The notes under the pieces: generated by a model
Databases searched by the model: none
Told to the model about the DNA's origin: nothing
The model's input: the letters and a program-made list of their open reading frames with translations, nothing else
Source of the DNA: Bacillota bacterium
GTDB lineage: Bacteria; Bacillota_I; Bacilli_A; Izemoplasmatales; UBA1188
DNA: 53,747 nt
NCBI GenBank assembly: GCA_023410715.1
Contig: JAEYPN010000028.1
Coordinates: forward strand, 1 to 53,747
Direction of reading: 5' to 3'
Shown: positions 44,215 through 52,861 of the stretch, piece by piece
Numbering within the stretch: position 1 is the stretch's first letter
Layout of the letters: each line of letters starts with the position of its first letter
Translations under genes and position numbers: made by a program

Positions 44215-45132
44215 ATGCAAAAACTATATGTTGGAAAAAATAGAGAATATAAGTCGATAAGTGATATTTTATCTTTAATCAAACCTTATACGACGATTTA
44301 TTTAGATAATGGTATTTATCATGAAAAAATTAAAATAAATTGTGATAATATATCCATTATCGGTGAAAGTGAGAATAACACTATTATTTCTTTTTCTGAT
44401 TATGCTTTAAAAATTCATAAGGACGGAAAGGAATTTAATACCTTCAGGACACCAACTCTACACCTTCTTGGTAAAAATATTGAACTTAAAAATTTAACTA
44501 TCAAAAATGAAAGTGGAATTGGTAAAATTTATGGACAAGCAGTCGCTTTATCTTTAACAGGTGATAATATAACACTTGATCATGTCACTTTAGAAGCCCA
44601 TCAGGATACATTATTTTTAGGGCCACTTCCTAAAGATTTACAAATCAGATATCTTGGATTTTTAGAAAACGATGAATTAGTCGATTTAGAAAAAAGACGT
44701 TATCTAATTAAAAGTTCAAAAATTATTGGTGATGTTGATTTTATTTTTGGAACTGGTAATGCATATTTTTTAAATTGCGAAATCATCTCAAATGGTGATG
44801 GCTTTATCACAGCTCCCGCAACTGAAAAAGAAGATTTTTATGGTTTTACTTTCTTTAAATGTAAATTTTTAAAGTATAATGCTAATCATGTTTATTTAAG
44901 CCGTCCATGGAGGGATTATGGTAAAGCGGTATTTATTGATTGTCTTTATGATAATCACATCATAGATTTAGGCTTTGATAAATGGAATGATACAGACCGT
45001 GATAAAACAGCTCGTTTTTATGAACATAACTCATTTTATATTGATCATCATGATTATCAAAGAGTTTATTTTACAAAAACTCTTGATGAAGATGAACTTA
45101 ATTTATACGATCAATCATTAGTTTTAAAATAA
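44215..45132 (+). CDS. CE8 pectin methylesterase, cytosolic
   Basis: A 305-residue carbohydrate esterase family 8 beta-helix protein that removes methyl groups from galacturonan. Key motifs are AHQDTLF with Gln130 and Asp131, GDVDFIFG with nucleophile Asp175, and RPWRDYG with Arg230. There is no signal peptide, so it probably works on imported methylated oligosaccharides. Its 3' end overlaps the convergent esterase gene by 22 bases. Confidence 0.95.
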   Translation: MQKLYVGKNREYKSISDILSLIKPYTTIYLDNGIYHEKIKINCDNISIIGESENNTIISFSDYALKIHKDGKEFNTFRTPTLHLLGKNIELKNLTIKNESGIGKIYGQAVALSLTGDNITLDHVTLEAHQDTLFLGPLPKDLQIRYLGFLENDELVDLEKRRYLIKSSKIIGDVDFIFGTGNAYFLNCEIISNGDGFITAPATEKEDFYGFTFFKCKFLKYNANHVYLSRPWRDYGKAVFIDCLYDNHIIDLGFDKWNDTDRDKTARFYEHNSFYIDHHDYQRVYFTKTLDEDELNLYDQSLVLK

Positions 45133-45782
45133 GCAAGTAATGGATGATTTAATTCTTTTAAGGATTCATAAAAGATCGTGGCTATTTGATATGCACCATC
45201 AAATCTTAAGTGGGTATTATCATTTAGCCCATCAGGATAGTTACGATATAATCCCTTATCAAAATTCATAAATAATCTTTTGCTATTTTCATCTCCTAAA
45301 CTACTTAGGAGATTTTTTGTTTTAGTAGTCATATCGATACATAACACATTTTCATCTAAAGCAACTTCTATCATATCACTAGGATATGAAAAATGTACGT
45401 TCTCTCTTATTATACCATCATCAAAATAACGTCTATAGATAGGTGTTAAAAGAATTGGAATTCCTCCCTTTTCTTTAATGCTTTTAATAAAATATTTTAA
45501 ATTTTCTTTGTATTTATTTGAATCAGCAAAGCGAGTAGGGTCTGTAACCTTTTGATCATTATGACCAAACTCTATTAACACATAATCTAGAGATTCAATA
45601 TCATCAAAAGCTTTTTTAGCGTAGCCAAAATCAATAAAGCTTTTTGTGCTACAACCATTTTTGGCAAAGTTATGTATTTCAATATTAACAAACAGTCTTA
45701 AAGCTTGTATCCACCCAACCTGAGGATAAGTTTTATAGTCATTATCTTGCATGGTGGAATCGCCCATTGTTATTATCTTCAT
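45111..45782 (-). CDS. SGNH-hydrolase, rhamnogalacturonan acetylesterase type (CE12)
   Basis: A 223-residue cytosolic esterase. Block I MGDSTMQDND has the nucleophile Ser9, block III is EFGHNDQK and the Asp/His pair is in DNTHLRFDGA. The HLxxDGA pattern and the neighbours fit CE12 (RhgT/YesT), which removes acetyl groups from rhamnogalacturonan I. It overlaps the uxaC stop codon region by 4 bases and so is the third gene of the regulator-uxaC-esterase operon. Confidence 0.88.
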   Translation of the reverse strand: MKIITMGDSTMQDNDYKTYPQVGWIQALRLFVNIEIHNFAKNGCSTKSFIDFGYAKKAFDDIESLDYVLIEFGHNDQKVTDPTRFADSNKYKENLKYFIKSIKEKGGIPILLTPIYRRYFDDGIIRENVHFSYPSDMIEVALDENVLCIDMTTKTKNLLSSLGDENSKRLFMNFDKGLYRNYPDGLNDNTHLRFDGAYQIATIFYESLKELNHPLLAYFKTND

Positions 45783-47194
45783 TTTTTCTCTTCTATCCTG
45801 AAATAATTATAAGCGTTGTTATAACAAATATCTTCTACAATTTTACCAACAAATTCTAATTCATTAGGATACTCACCATTTTCAATCAAGTTTCCTAAAT
45901 AGTTACATAGAATTCTTCTAAAATATTCATGACGTGGGTATGATAAAAAGCTTCTAGAGTCAGTTAACATTCCCACAAATCTAGATAAAATACCCATATT
46001 AGAAAGGGCAGTTAATTGACGAATCATTCCATCTTTTTGATCGTTAAACCACCAGCCAGAACCAAGTTGAATCTTGCCAGATATGCCACCTTGGAAACAA
46101 CCTCCAATTGTACACAATACTTCATGATCTCTTGGATTTAAGGAATAAAGAATCGTCTTTGGTAAACTATCATTTGAATCTAATTTATTTAATAATTTAG
46201 CTAATTTTTCAGCAAATATATTGTCATTTATTGCATCAAAGCCTGTGTCTGGGCCAATTTTTTCATACATTCTTCTAGAATTATTTCTTAAAGCTCCAAT
46301 ATGATATTGCATAACCCAGTTATGTTTAGAATATTGATTACCAAAAAATACTAACATAAAACCTTTGTATTTGGCAATTTCTTCTTTTTCAAGTGTTTCA
46401 TTATTCAATGCTTTTTTGAATATTTCAATAACTTCTTCTTTAGTAGAATCCTCATATTCCAGAGTATCTAAAGCGTGGTCAGATACCTTACAACCAACCA
46501 TATCAAAATATTCAATTCTTTCTTCTAAAGCTTTTAAGAAATCATCTAAATTTTCAATTTTTTTACCATTTACATCTTCTAATTTGTTTAGCCAAGGTCT
46601 AAATGTTTCAAGTTCAATATTAACTGCTTTATCAGGCCTAAAAGCTGGCAAAACATTAACGCTAAATGATTTATCTTCTTTAAGTAACTTGTGATATTTT
46701 AAATCATCAACTGGATCATCTGTTGTACAGATAATTTTAACATTGCTCATTAAAATAAGTTTTCTAGCTGTTAAAGTTTTAAGTTTTAGATTTGCTTCAT
46801 CATAAATTTCTTTGGCAGTATCTTTATTTAAAAGCTTATTAATGCTAAAAAATCTTCTTAGTTCTAAATGAACCCAGTGATATAAAGGATTACCAATAGT
46901 TAATGGTACAATTTCTGCCCATTTTTGAAATTTTTCAAAGGGAGTTGCATCTCCTGTAATATATTTTTCATCAATTCCACAAGTCCGCATAGCCCGCCAT
47001 TTATAATGGTCACCATAATTCCCTTCAACTAACCATACTTCAGTTAAGTCAGAAAACTGTCTATCTTCATAAATATCCTTAATATTTAAATGACAGTGAT
47101 AATCAAAAATTGGCATTTTTTTTGCATAATTATGATATAACTTTACCGCTGTCTTGTTACTTAACAAAAAATTATCATCTAAAAATTTTTTCAT
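45779..47194 (-). CDS. uxaC: uronate isomerase
   Basis: A 471-residue UxaC that turns galacturonate into tagaturonate and glucuronate into fructuronate. The metal motif DYHCHL (about 31-36), the MRTCGID block and the C-terminal GMLTDSRSFLSYPRHEYFRRILC are characteristic of this amidohydrolase-fold family. It follows the IclR gene by 4 bases. uxaB/uxuA or kdgK are not in the window. Confidence 0.97.
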   Translation of the reverse strand: MKKFLDDNFLLSNKTAVKLYHNYAKKMPIFDYHCHLNIKDIYEDRQFSDLTEVWLVEGNYGDHYKWRAMRTCGIDEKYITGDATPFEKFQKWAEIVPLTIGNPLYHWVHLELRRFFSINKLLNKDTAKEIYDEANLKLKTLTARKLILMSNVKIICTTDDPVDDLKYHKLLKEDKSFSVNVLPAFRPDKAVNIELETFRPWLNKLEDVNGKKIENLDDFLKALEERIEYFDMVGCKVSDHALDTLEYEDSTKEEVIEIFKKALNNETLEKEEIAKYKGFMLVFFGNQYSKHNWVMQYHIGALRNNSRRMYEKIGPDTGFDAINDNIFAEKLAKLLNKLDSNDSLPKTILYSLNPRDHEVLCTIGGCFQGGISGKIQLGSGWWFNDQKDGMIRQLTALSNMGILSRFVGMLTDSRSFLSYPRHEYFRRILCNYLGNLIENGEYPNELEFVGKIVEDICYNNAYNYFRIEEKK

Positions 47195-47198
47195 TATC

Positions 47199-47966
47199 TT
47201 ATTCCCTTGTCCTCTTTACATATCCTTGTTTTTTTGATACTTCTTGAGCGATTTCAAGAAGTTCATTTATTTCATCCATCACATTATTTTTCTTATCCAT
47301 AATCCTTGTAGCACTTAACGCACCAACAATTTTATTTTCAAAGTTAAATACCGGAACCGCATAAACGCAAATATAGTCAGTGCTTTCCCCATCATCTAGA
47401 CAATATCCTAAAGATTTTATCTTTATAAGGTCATCTAAAATCTTTTTATATTCTTTAGTTTCCACACCATTAAAATCATTTTCTAAAATATCTTTTAACA
47501 ATTCTTCTTGTCTTTCTTTTTTTACATATGCTAAAAATACTTTCCCAGCTGCATCTAAATATAAAGGAATCTGAACACCAACATCAGTTGTTGTAATTTT
47601 CGTTCTTGGTGATTCATATTTATAAATATAAGTTAGTTTATCACTTAATCTCTTGCAGGCAAAAGCTGTAAGATCATATTTTTCCGCAAACTGTTTTAAG
47701 CTTTGCCCCGCAAAGTTAATAAAGTTTGAATTTTTAGTATATGCTTGCCCTATCGCAAAAATTCTTGAACCGATTACGTATGTTTTTAAGTGTTGGTCCT
47801 TATAATAAATAGCGTCTTCTTTATATAAAGCTTGTAAAATATCATATACAGTTGCTTTAGGCATCTTTAATTCTTTATATATATCGGTTAGTGATAATCC
47901 ATCTGGATGTGATGATATTAATCCTAATATTTTTAATGCTTTTTCTACTGATTTGTTGGCAGCCAT
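47199..47966 (-). CDS. IclR family transcriptional regulator (KdgR-like)
   Basis: A 255-residue regulator. The winged helix-turn-helix spans about 5-65 (LSLTDIYKELKMPKATVYDILQ) and the IclR effector domain about 80-250, with LDAAGKVFLAY and YCLDDGESTDYICVYAVPVF. Position next to uxaC and pectin genes suggests KdgR-like sensing of KDG or a uronate. An inverted repeat overlaps its own leader and a perfect palindrome lies in the promoter of the divergent gene, both candidate targets. GGGAGG precedes the ATG. Confidence 0.9.
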   Translation of the reverse strand: MAANKSVEKALKILGLISSHPDGLSLTDIYKELKMPKATVYDILQALYKEDAIYYKDQHLKTYVIGSRIFAIGQAYTKNSNFINFAGQSLKQFAEKYDLTAFACKRLSDKLTYIYKYESPRTKITTTDVGVQIPLYLDAAGKVFLAYVKKERQEELLKDILENDFNGVETKEYKKILDDLIKIKSLGYCLDDGESTDYICVYAVPVFNFENKIVGALSATRIMDKKNNVMDEINELLEIAQEVSKKQGYVKRTRE

Positions 47967-47977
47967 AAAATCCTCCC

Positions 47978-47993
47978 GTTCAAATATACGAAC
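47978..47993. promoter_or_regulatory. inverted repeat upstream of the IclR gene
   Basis: GTTC-AAATATAC-GAAC between the promoter and ribosome site of the regulator gene; a possible autoregulatory operator. Confidence 0.3.
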
Positions 47994-48014
47994 TGTGTTT
48001 GTTAATTTATAATT

Positions 48015-48043
48015 ATTTTACCATATATTTGACTTAATGTCTA
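48015..48043 (-). promoter_or_regulatory. promoter of the IclR-uxaC-esterase operon
   Basis: TAGACA (48043-48038), 17 bases, TAAAAT (48020-48015) on the minus strand with TGG before the -10 (TATGGTAAAAT). Confidence 0.6.
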
Positions 48044-48063
48044 TTGATTTTAGTGTTTTTTCT

Positions 48064-48092
48064 TTGACTATATCATTTATAAATGATAAATT
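48064..48092 (+). promoter_or_regulatory. promoter with operator-like palindrome
   Basis: TTGACT (48064-48069), 17 bases, TAAATT (48087-48092). The spacer is filled by TATCATTTATAAATGATA (48071-48088), a perfect 18-bp palindrome, the classic place for a repressor. The IclR regulator is the nearest candidate. Confidence 0.55.
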
Positions 48093-48110
48093 ATTAGTGA
48101 AGGTGATTTT

Positions 48111-49886
48111 ATGGAGTTTAAACCCCTGTATCTTACTGACAAAATAATATTTGATGAGTTTTTGAAAGCTAATTCAAAGGTCTTTGGAGTGTCTGAAGGA
48201 TCAGAATTAAACTTTGCTAATTTATACGCGTGGAAAGATGACGATAAACTAGAAATATATATTTCTGTAAATTTTTTAGTTATCAAAGGTGTAAACAGGG
48301 GTAAGATTTATTTCTTACCACCACTTGCTAAATCATTTGATGACTTTATCAAAGCTATTAACTTTATTAGAAAATATACAAATAGCATCGAGCATCTTCT
48401 ATTTATTTACTCAACCCCCATTGAAATTATCAATAAAATAAAACCATATTTACTTAAAGATAATTTTTTAGTTTTTCCAAACAGAGACTTAGCTGAATAT
48501 ATTTATGAAGCAGAGGGCTTTATTACCTTAAGTGGCAAGAAAATGCATGCTAAAAGAAATTTTGTTAATCGCTTTAGAGCCTTATATGATTATGAAGCAA
48601 GGAAATACACTAAATCTGATTTTGATGAATTAATTAACAATTTAAAGAAGTGGGATGAAAAACGTTATGATGATGACGAAATAAATGCAATTACAAGCGT
48701 ATTAAATAATTTAGAACAGCTTGATGCGGAATGCTTTATTATTAAAGTTGATAGAAAAATAGTCGCTTTTACAATTTGGGCAAGAAGCGCCGTTAATAAG
48801 GATTTAGTATATACCCTCTTTGAAAAAGGAAACTTAGAATATGAAGGCGTATTTCAAGCAATTAACAATTTTAATGCTCAAGCTAATTTTAGTGAATTTA
48901 AATTTATTAATCGCCAAGAAGATATGGGAATTCCAAATTTAAGAAAAGCCAAACTTTCATATCCTGTTCATCATTTAGATATGAAGTATACCATCATTGA
49001 TAAACTTTTATTTGATGAACTTAAGGATTTATATAAAATGACTTTTAATGAAACCGATAAATATACTTCCTTTTTATTTGATCACTTAAACTATCATCAG
49101 TTTGAGTACTTAGAAAATAAAAAAGAAATTGTTTCATCACTTTTTGAAGTTGAAAAGCAGATTTCTTATTTTAAACAAATAATTCCATCAATCCTTATTG
49201 TTGGAGTTTTAACTAAAGAAACATATAGGAATCAAGGTAAATGTAATATCTTATTTGATAAGACATTAAATAACTTAGCTAAACAAGGAATTCCTTTTGT
49301 TTATTTATATCCTGTCGACCATGAATTTTATAAACGTTATGGTTTTAATCTTATTAACTATTTAGATAGTCCTAAAGATTTAGGTGAGGAAATATTAGGT
49401 TCTATCAAAGAAATTTATGAGAAAGAAACCGCAAATCATTTAATATATCAGGTTAGAACTGATGAGGATTATGATTTTTTAAATTGTAAAATAAAAGCTT
49501 TAGATGGCAATGTCTCTATCCATGAAAATGGCTACGTTATCTCATCTTCTGATTCCATTGAAGAAGTTATTTCTTATAGTTCAAAGAAAGAATTAGGAAT
49601 GATGGGTCGAATTTTAGATATTAAGCATATGTTAATGTATTATCCATTTGACCATTTTGATAATAACTTTAACATTAAAATTACTGATGAATTAATTGAG
49701 AAAAATAACTGTACTCTAAAACTTTCTTTTAATGAGCGTTTAATTATTGAGGAAACATGCGATATTCCTGATTTAACTCTTGATATTAAAGAATTAACAA
49801 GTCTAATCTTTTTAGGCAGTGAAGAAACAAATGGATTTAAATCGCTATTTATTAAGCAAAATCCTTTAATCGTTGATAAATATTAA
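48111..49886 (+). CDS. DUF2156 - Eis-like acyltransferase fusion
   Basis: A 591-residue protein joining two acyltransferase modules. Residues about 1-290 match DUF2156, the GNAT-related fold of lysyl-phosphatidylglycerol synthase C-domains (FLPPLA, KKMHAKRNFVNRF, FKFINRQEDMGIPNLRKAKLS). Residues about 300-420 are a GNAT domain (VLTKETYRNQGKCNILF; YPVDHEFYKRYGF), followed by an SCP2-like Eis C-domain (RILDIKHMLMYYPF). No membrane segment is seen. AAGGTGA lies 5 bases before the ATG. The acceptor is unknown; the fusion may modify a tRNA-derived or lipid substrate. Confidence 0.78.
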   Translation: MEFKPLYLTDKIIFDEFLKANSKVFGVSEGSELNFANLYAWKDDDKLEIYISVNFLVIKGVNRGKIYFLPPLAKSFDDFIKAINFIRKYTNSIEHLLFIYSTPIEIINKIKPYLLKDNFLVFPNRDLAEYIYEAEGFITLSGKKMHAKRNFVNRFRALYDYEARKYTKSDFDELINNLKKWDEKRYDDDEINAITSVLNNLEQLDAECFIIKVDRKIVAFTIWARSAVNKDLVYTLFEKGNLEYEGVFQAINNFNAQANFSEFKFINRQEDMGIPNLRKAKLSYPVHHLDMKYTIIDKLLFDELKDLYKMTFNETDKYTSFLFDHLNYHQFEYLENKKEIVSSLFEVEKQISYFKQIIPSILIVGVLTKETYRNQGKCNILFDKTLNNLAKQGIPFVYLYPVDHEFYKRYGFNLINYLDSPKDLGEEILGSIKEIYEKETANHLIYQVRTDEDYDFLNCKIKALDGNVSIHENGYVISSSDSIEEVISYSSKKELGMMGRILDIKHMLMYYPFDHFDNNFNIKITDELIEKNNCTLKLSFNERLIIEETCDIPDLTLDIKELTSLIFLGSEETNGFKSLFIKQNPLIVDKY

Positions 49887-49901
49887 AAATTTATTAAATA
49901 T

Positions 49902-49974
49902 AAAAGGTGGAAAATGTAGTGCACTGAAAATGTTTTAGTCTAACAAATTCAGTTCGCTCAAAATCCCACCTTTT
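49902..49974. terminator. long nested hairpin between convergent genes
   Basis: AAAAGGTGG and CCACCTTTT close a 73-base structure; an inner imperfect pairing brings GCACTGAAAATG against CAAATTCAGTTCGC and the tip is TTAGTCTAA. T-runs lie on both flanks (TTTTTT on plus). It probably terminates both the plus-strand fusion gene and the minus-strand GH105 gene, whose stop codon begins inside its right flank. Confidence 0.65.
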
Positions 49975-51024
49975 TTACATTTGTTCTCTGTAAGCTAAGA
50001 TAAATGGCGCAACACCTTTTACTTCATCTAATGCAATTTCTTCTGATAAGTAATAATCAATATTGCCATTTCTTCTTGCATTATCCAATCCAGCTACGCG
50101 GCAAATACCACCTAAATGATAACCATCATAATCTTTCTTTAAGTAATTTTTCTTAATACAATTATAAACCTTAAGTCCTAAATCAAAAGCCTTTCTATCA
50201 AGCATATTTAATCTATATGCTTTCATTAAAGAATAGGCAACCATTGCTGAACCACTAGTTTCTAAATAATTCCCAGGATATCTTTCACAGTCAACAACCT
50301 GAAAAATCATTCCTTTTTTTATATGCGGTTTTAACCCATTAATTAAATCTAAATAAATTGGAATAATTTGTTCTTTATCTTTAATATTTGTTTCATAAAT
50401 ATCAACTAAAGCCATAGCGACCCAGCCACAAGCTCTACTCCAAACATTATGACTCATGCCAGTATTCATATCAGCCCACTGCATAGTTCTAGTTTCATCA
50501 TAGGCATGAACAAATAATTTTTTTTCTTCATTATATAAATTCTTACGTAAAAGTCGTAGCTGATTCATTATATCACCTTTATCATCTACTTTAAAATAAC
50601 TTATATATCTAGCATAAAATACTAAGCCCATATATATCCCATCCATCCAAACTTGGTTTGGATAAATTTTTTTATGCCAAAAACAGTTTTCTTTAGTTCT
50701 AGGGTGTTGAGTTATTTGTTTATATAATAAATCACAAGCTTTCTTGTATTTTTCTTCTTTAGTTAAATCATATAAACTAACAAGGGCAAGTCCCCCCGCA
50801 ATATTATCAATATTAAATTCCTCTAATTCATAATTTTTAATATTTCCATTACTTTCAATCATTAAATCAAAATATGATTTTACAAAATCAAGATATCTAG
50901 CTTCCTTGGTATTTAGATATAACTCTAAAACAGCGTTCATCAAAATCCCATCTTCATAACACCAACGTTCACTTTTATATGGCAAAAAGTTCTTTATATA
51001 ATTATTAATATATTCTCTTTCCAC
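49975..51024 (-). CDS. GH105 unsaturated rhamnogalacturonyl hydrolase
   Basis: A 349-residue (alpha/alpha)6-barrel enzyme of the YteR/YesR family. It removes the 4,5-unsaturated galacturonate left by lyase action on rhamnogalacturonan I. The catalytic Asp of YQVWMDG-type motifs is Asp128 (QVWMDGIYM); WCYEDGILM, MSHNVWSRACGW and the C-terminal LSEEIALDEVKGVAPF are conserved. It is cytosolic. A pectate/RG lyase must be encoded elsewhere or be supplied by other microbes. It follows the isomerase-like gene by 3 bases. Confidence 0.93.
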   Translation of the reverse strand: MEREYINNYIKNFLPYKSERWCYEDGILMNAVLELYLNTKEARYLDFVKSYFDLMIESNGNIKNYELEEFNIDNIAGGLALVSLYDLTKEEKYKKACDLLYKQITQHPRTKENCFWHKKIYPNQVWMDGIYMGLVFYARYISYFKVDDKGDIMNQLRLLRKNLYNEEKKLFVHAYDETRTMQWADMNTGMSHNVWSRACGWVAMALVDIYETNIKDKEQIIPIYLDLINGLKPHIKKGMIFQVVDCERYPGNYLETSGSAMVAYSLMKAYRLNMLDRKAFDLGLKVYNCIKKNYLKKDYDGYHLGGICRVAGLDNARRNGNIDYYLSEEIALDEVKGVAPFILAYREQM

Positions 51025-51027
51025 TAT

Positions 51028-51846
51028 TTATTCCCCCATTAATTTCTTAATATACTTGGTACTTGTTGTAATATCTTCTCCTGTTACCCCTTCAAAAATT
51101 AAAGTTGCATTAGGACATACTTCTTTAATTCTTTTAATCATATAGGGATATGGCATTAAGCCTTGTCCAATTGGAACTTGTTTTAGCCCATCATTTTCTA
51201 AAGTAAAATCCTTGATATGGAAAATCTTTATTTGATCTTTAAAAAGTTCTAATGATTCATCAAATAAGTCTTTAGCATTTTTGTAATTCCCAAGATATAA
51301 ATAATTATAAATATCAATTATCACAAACACATTATCTAAACCTATTTCTGTAATTAGTTTTTTTAGTAAGCTTGGATTATAAATAACATGGTTATATGCC
51401 CCTTCAATTAAAATTGCTTTATTTTTTTCTTTAGCATAAATTGCTAAGTCGGTAAAAACCTTTTTAACTTCATTAAAGGCTTCCTTAGTATGATTTAACG
51501 GATTATACGTCCATTTATCATTATTATATGAACCAGTCTCAGAGCCTACAAAGGTTGTGTTAAACACATCACATAAATCAATATTTTTTTTAAACCATTT
51601 TATATCATTTTCAAGTTTTTTTAAATCATTTTGTATCGGATTAAAATAAGCTCCTAGCATACTAACTTTTATATTGTTTTTCTTTAAGTTTAAAGCGTAA
51701 TTCTCAATCATTGAATCAAGATTTTCCAGTTCTTCTTTTTTCAGCACTTTTTTTAAAACTAATTGTAAATGATTAAGGCTTTTTTCCTTTAAGTCACATA
51801 CTAAATCATTTTTTAATACATCATGACCACGAATGCCTAAATTCAT
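51028..51846 (-). CDS. xylose isomerase-like TIM-barrel sugar isomerase/epimerase
   Basis: A 272-residue TIM-barrel protein of the AP endonuclease 2 / sugar phosphate isomerase family. Metal-binding positions are visible as IEGAYNHV (Glu), VIIDIYNYLYLGN (Asp), KIFHIKDFT (His) and a final IFEGV (Glu). The exact substrate is unclear. The neighbours suggest a uronate or a rhamnose derivative. It follows the AEC transporter by 9 bases. Confidence 0.75.
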   Translation of the reverse strand: MNLGIRGHDVLKNDLVCDLKEKSLNHLQLVLKKVLKKEELENLDSMIENYALNLKKNNIKVSMLGAYFNPIQNDLKKLENDIKWFKKNIDLCDVFNTTFVGSETGSYNNDKWTYNPLNHTKEAFNEVKKVFTDLAIYAKEKNKAILIEGAYNHVIYNPSLLKKLITEIGLDNVFVIIDIYNYLYLGNYKNAKDLFDESLELFKDQIKIFHIKDFTLENDGLKQVPIGQGLMPYPYMIKRIKEVCPNATLIFEGVTGEDITTSTKYIKKLMGE

Positions 51847-51855
51847 CTTGACCTC

Positions 51856-52842
51856 CTATAAGTATCCAAACGATTTTAAAATATAAACCGCAATAAAAAT
51901 GGTAATGCATGATATAAGGGTAGTAAAAACCACAAGTTGCCCAGCAAGTTCACTATCTTGATCCATCTCTTTAGCCATAATTGCACTGGCAACGGCTGTT
52001 GGGGTGGCAAATACTACTAGTATACCAACTAGTTCATAGTTTTTAAACTGCCCAAGTAAAATAGCACACCCTAGTGTTAAAAAAGGTACTATAACCATCT
52101 TAGCTAAAACTACAACAGAAATATATTTAAATAAATTTTTTGTCGCTTTAAATTCAAACTGTCCACCAACCATAATTAAGGCTAGAGGAGACGCAAGTTG
52201 AGCTAAATCACTAATTGATTTATATAAAAAAGGTAAATTGTTTTTTAGATAAAAATCAGTTTTAAATACTTCTGTTCGCATCAAATTAAAAATAAGACCA
52301 ATTACAATCCCAATTATTAAGGGATTTTTTATAATATTTATAAATATCTTTTTAAAATTAATCTTCTGTTCATCAAAAATTGATAAAGACACTACAGCAA
52401 GTACGTTAAATAAAGGAATAGTAAAAGCTGAGATTAACGCAACAGTAACTCCAGCATTTAACATTGATTGTGTTCCTGATTCAAATAAACTTGTAGCTAG
52501 TGGAATACCGATAAACGCGAGATTTGAGCGAAATATCGCTTGTAAGATTACCCCTTTTTTCTTGCGATCTTTAACAAAAAGAATAACGCCTACTAACGTT
52601 ATTAAAAATATCGCTACAACACAGATTAAAATATAGCCAATAAGCTTATAATTTGTACTTTTAAAATCTGCGTCATAAACGTTTTTAAATAATAAGACTG
52701 GTAATAAAACATAGAAACAAAGCTTAGATAAAGAAGAGACAAATTCCTCTTTAATCAACTTTATTTTCTTAATAAACCAGCCAATAAAAACAAGTATAAT
52801 TAATGGTAAAATGGCGTTAACGGTAAAAAGTAAATTTTCCAT
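51856..52842 (-). CDS. AEC family transporter
   Basis: A 328-residue membrane protein with about ten transmembrane helices of the auxin efflux carrier family (PF03547): IVFIGWFIKK near the N-terminus, FRSNLAFIGIPLATSLF in the first half and VFATPTAVASAIMAKEMDQD in the second. Bacterial members carry organic acids such as malate. In this operon it may exchange uronate-pathway acids or fermentation products. Confidence 0.85.
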   Translation of the reverse strand: MENLLFTVNAILPLIILVFIGWFIKKIKLIKEEFVSSLSKLCFYVLLPVLLFKNVYDADFKSTNYKLIGYILICVVAIFLITLVGVILFVKDRKKKGVILQAIFRSNLAFIGIPLATSLFESGTQSMLNAGVTVALISAFTIPLFNVLAVVSLSIFDEQKINFKKIFINIIKNPLIIGIVIGLIFNLMRTEVFKTDFYLKNNLPFLYKSISDLAQLASPLALIMVGGQFEFKATKNLFKYISVVVLAKMVIVPFLTLGCAILLGQFKNYELVGILVVFATPTAVASAIMAKEMDQDSELAGQLVVFTTLISCITIFIAVYILKSFGYL

Positions 52843-52861
52843 AATTACCTTCCTTAATAAT

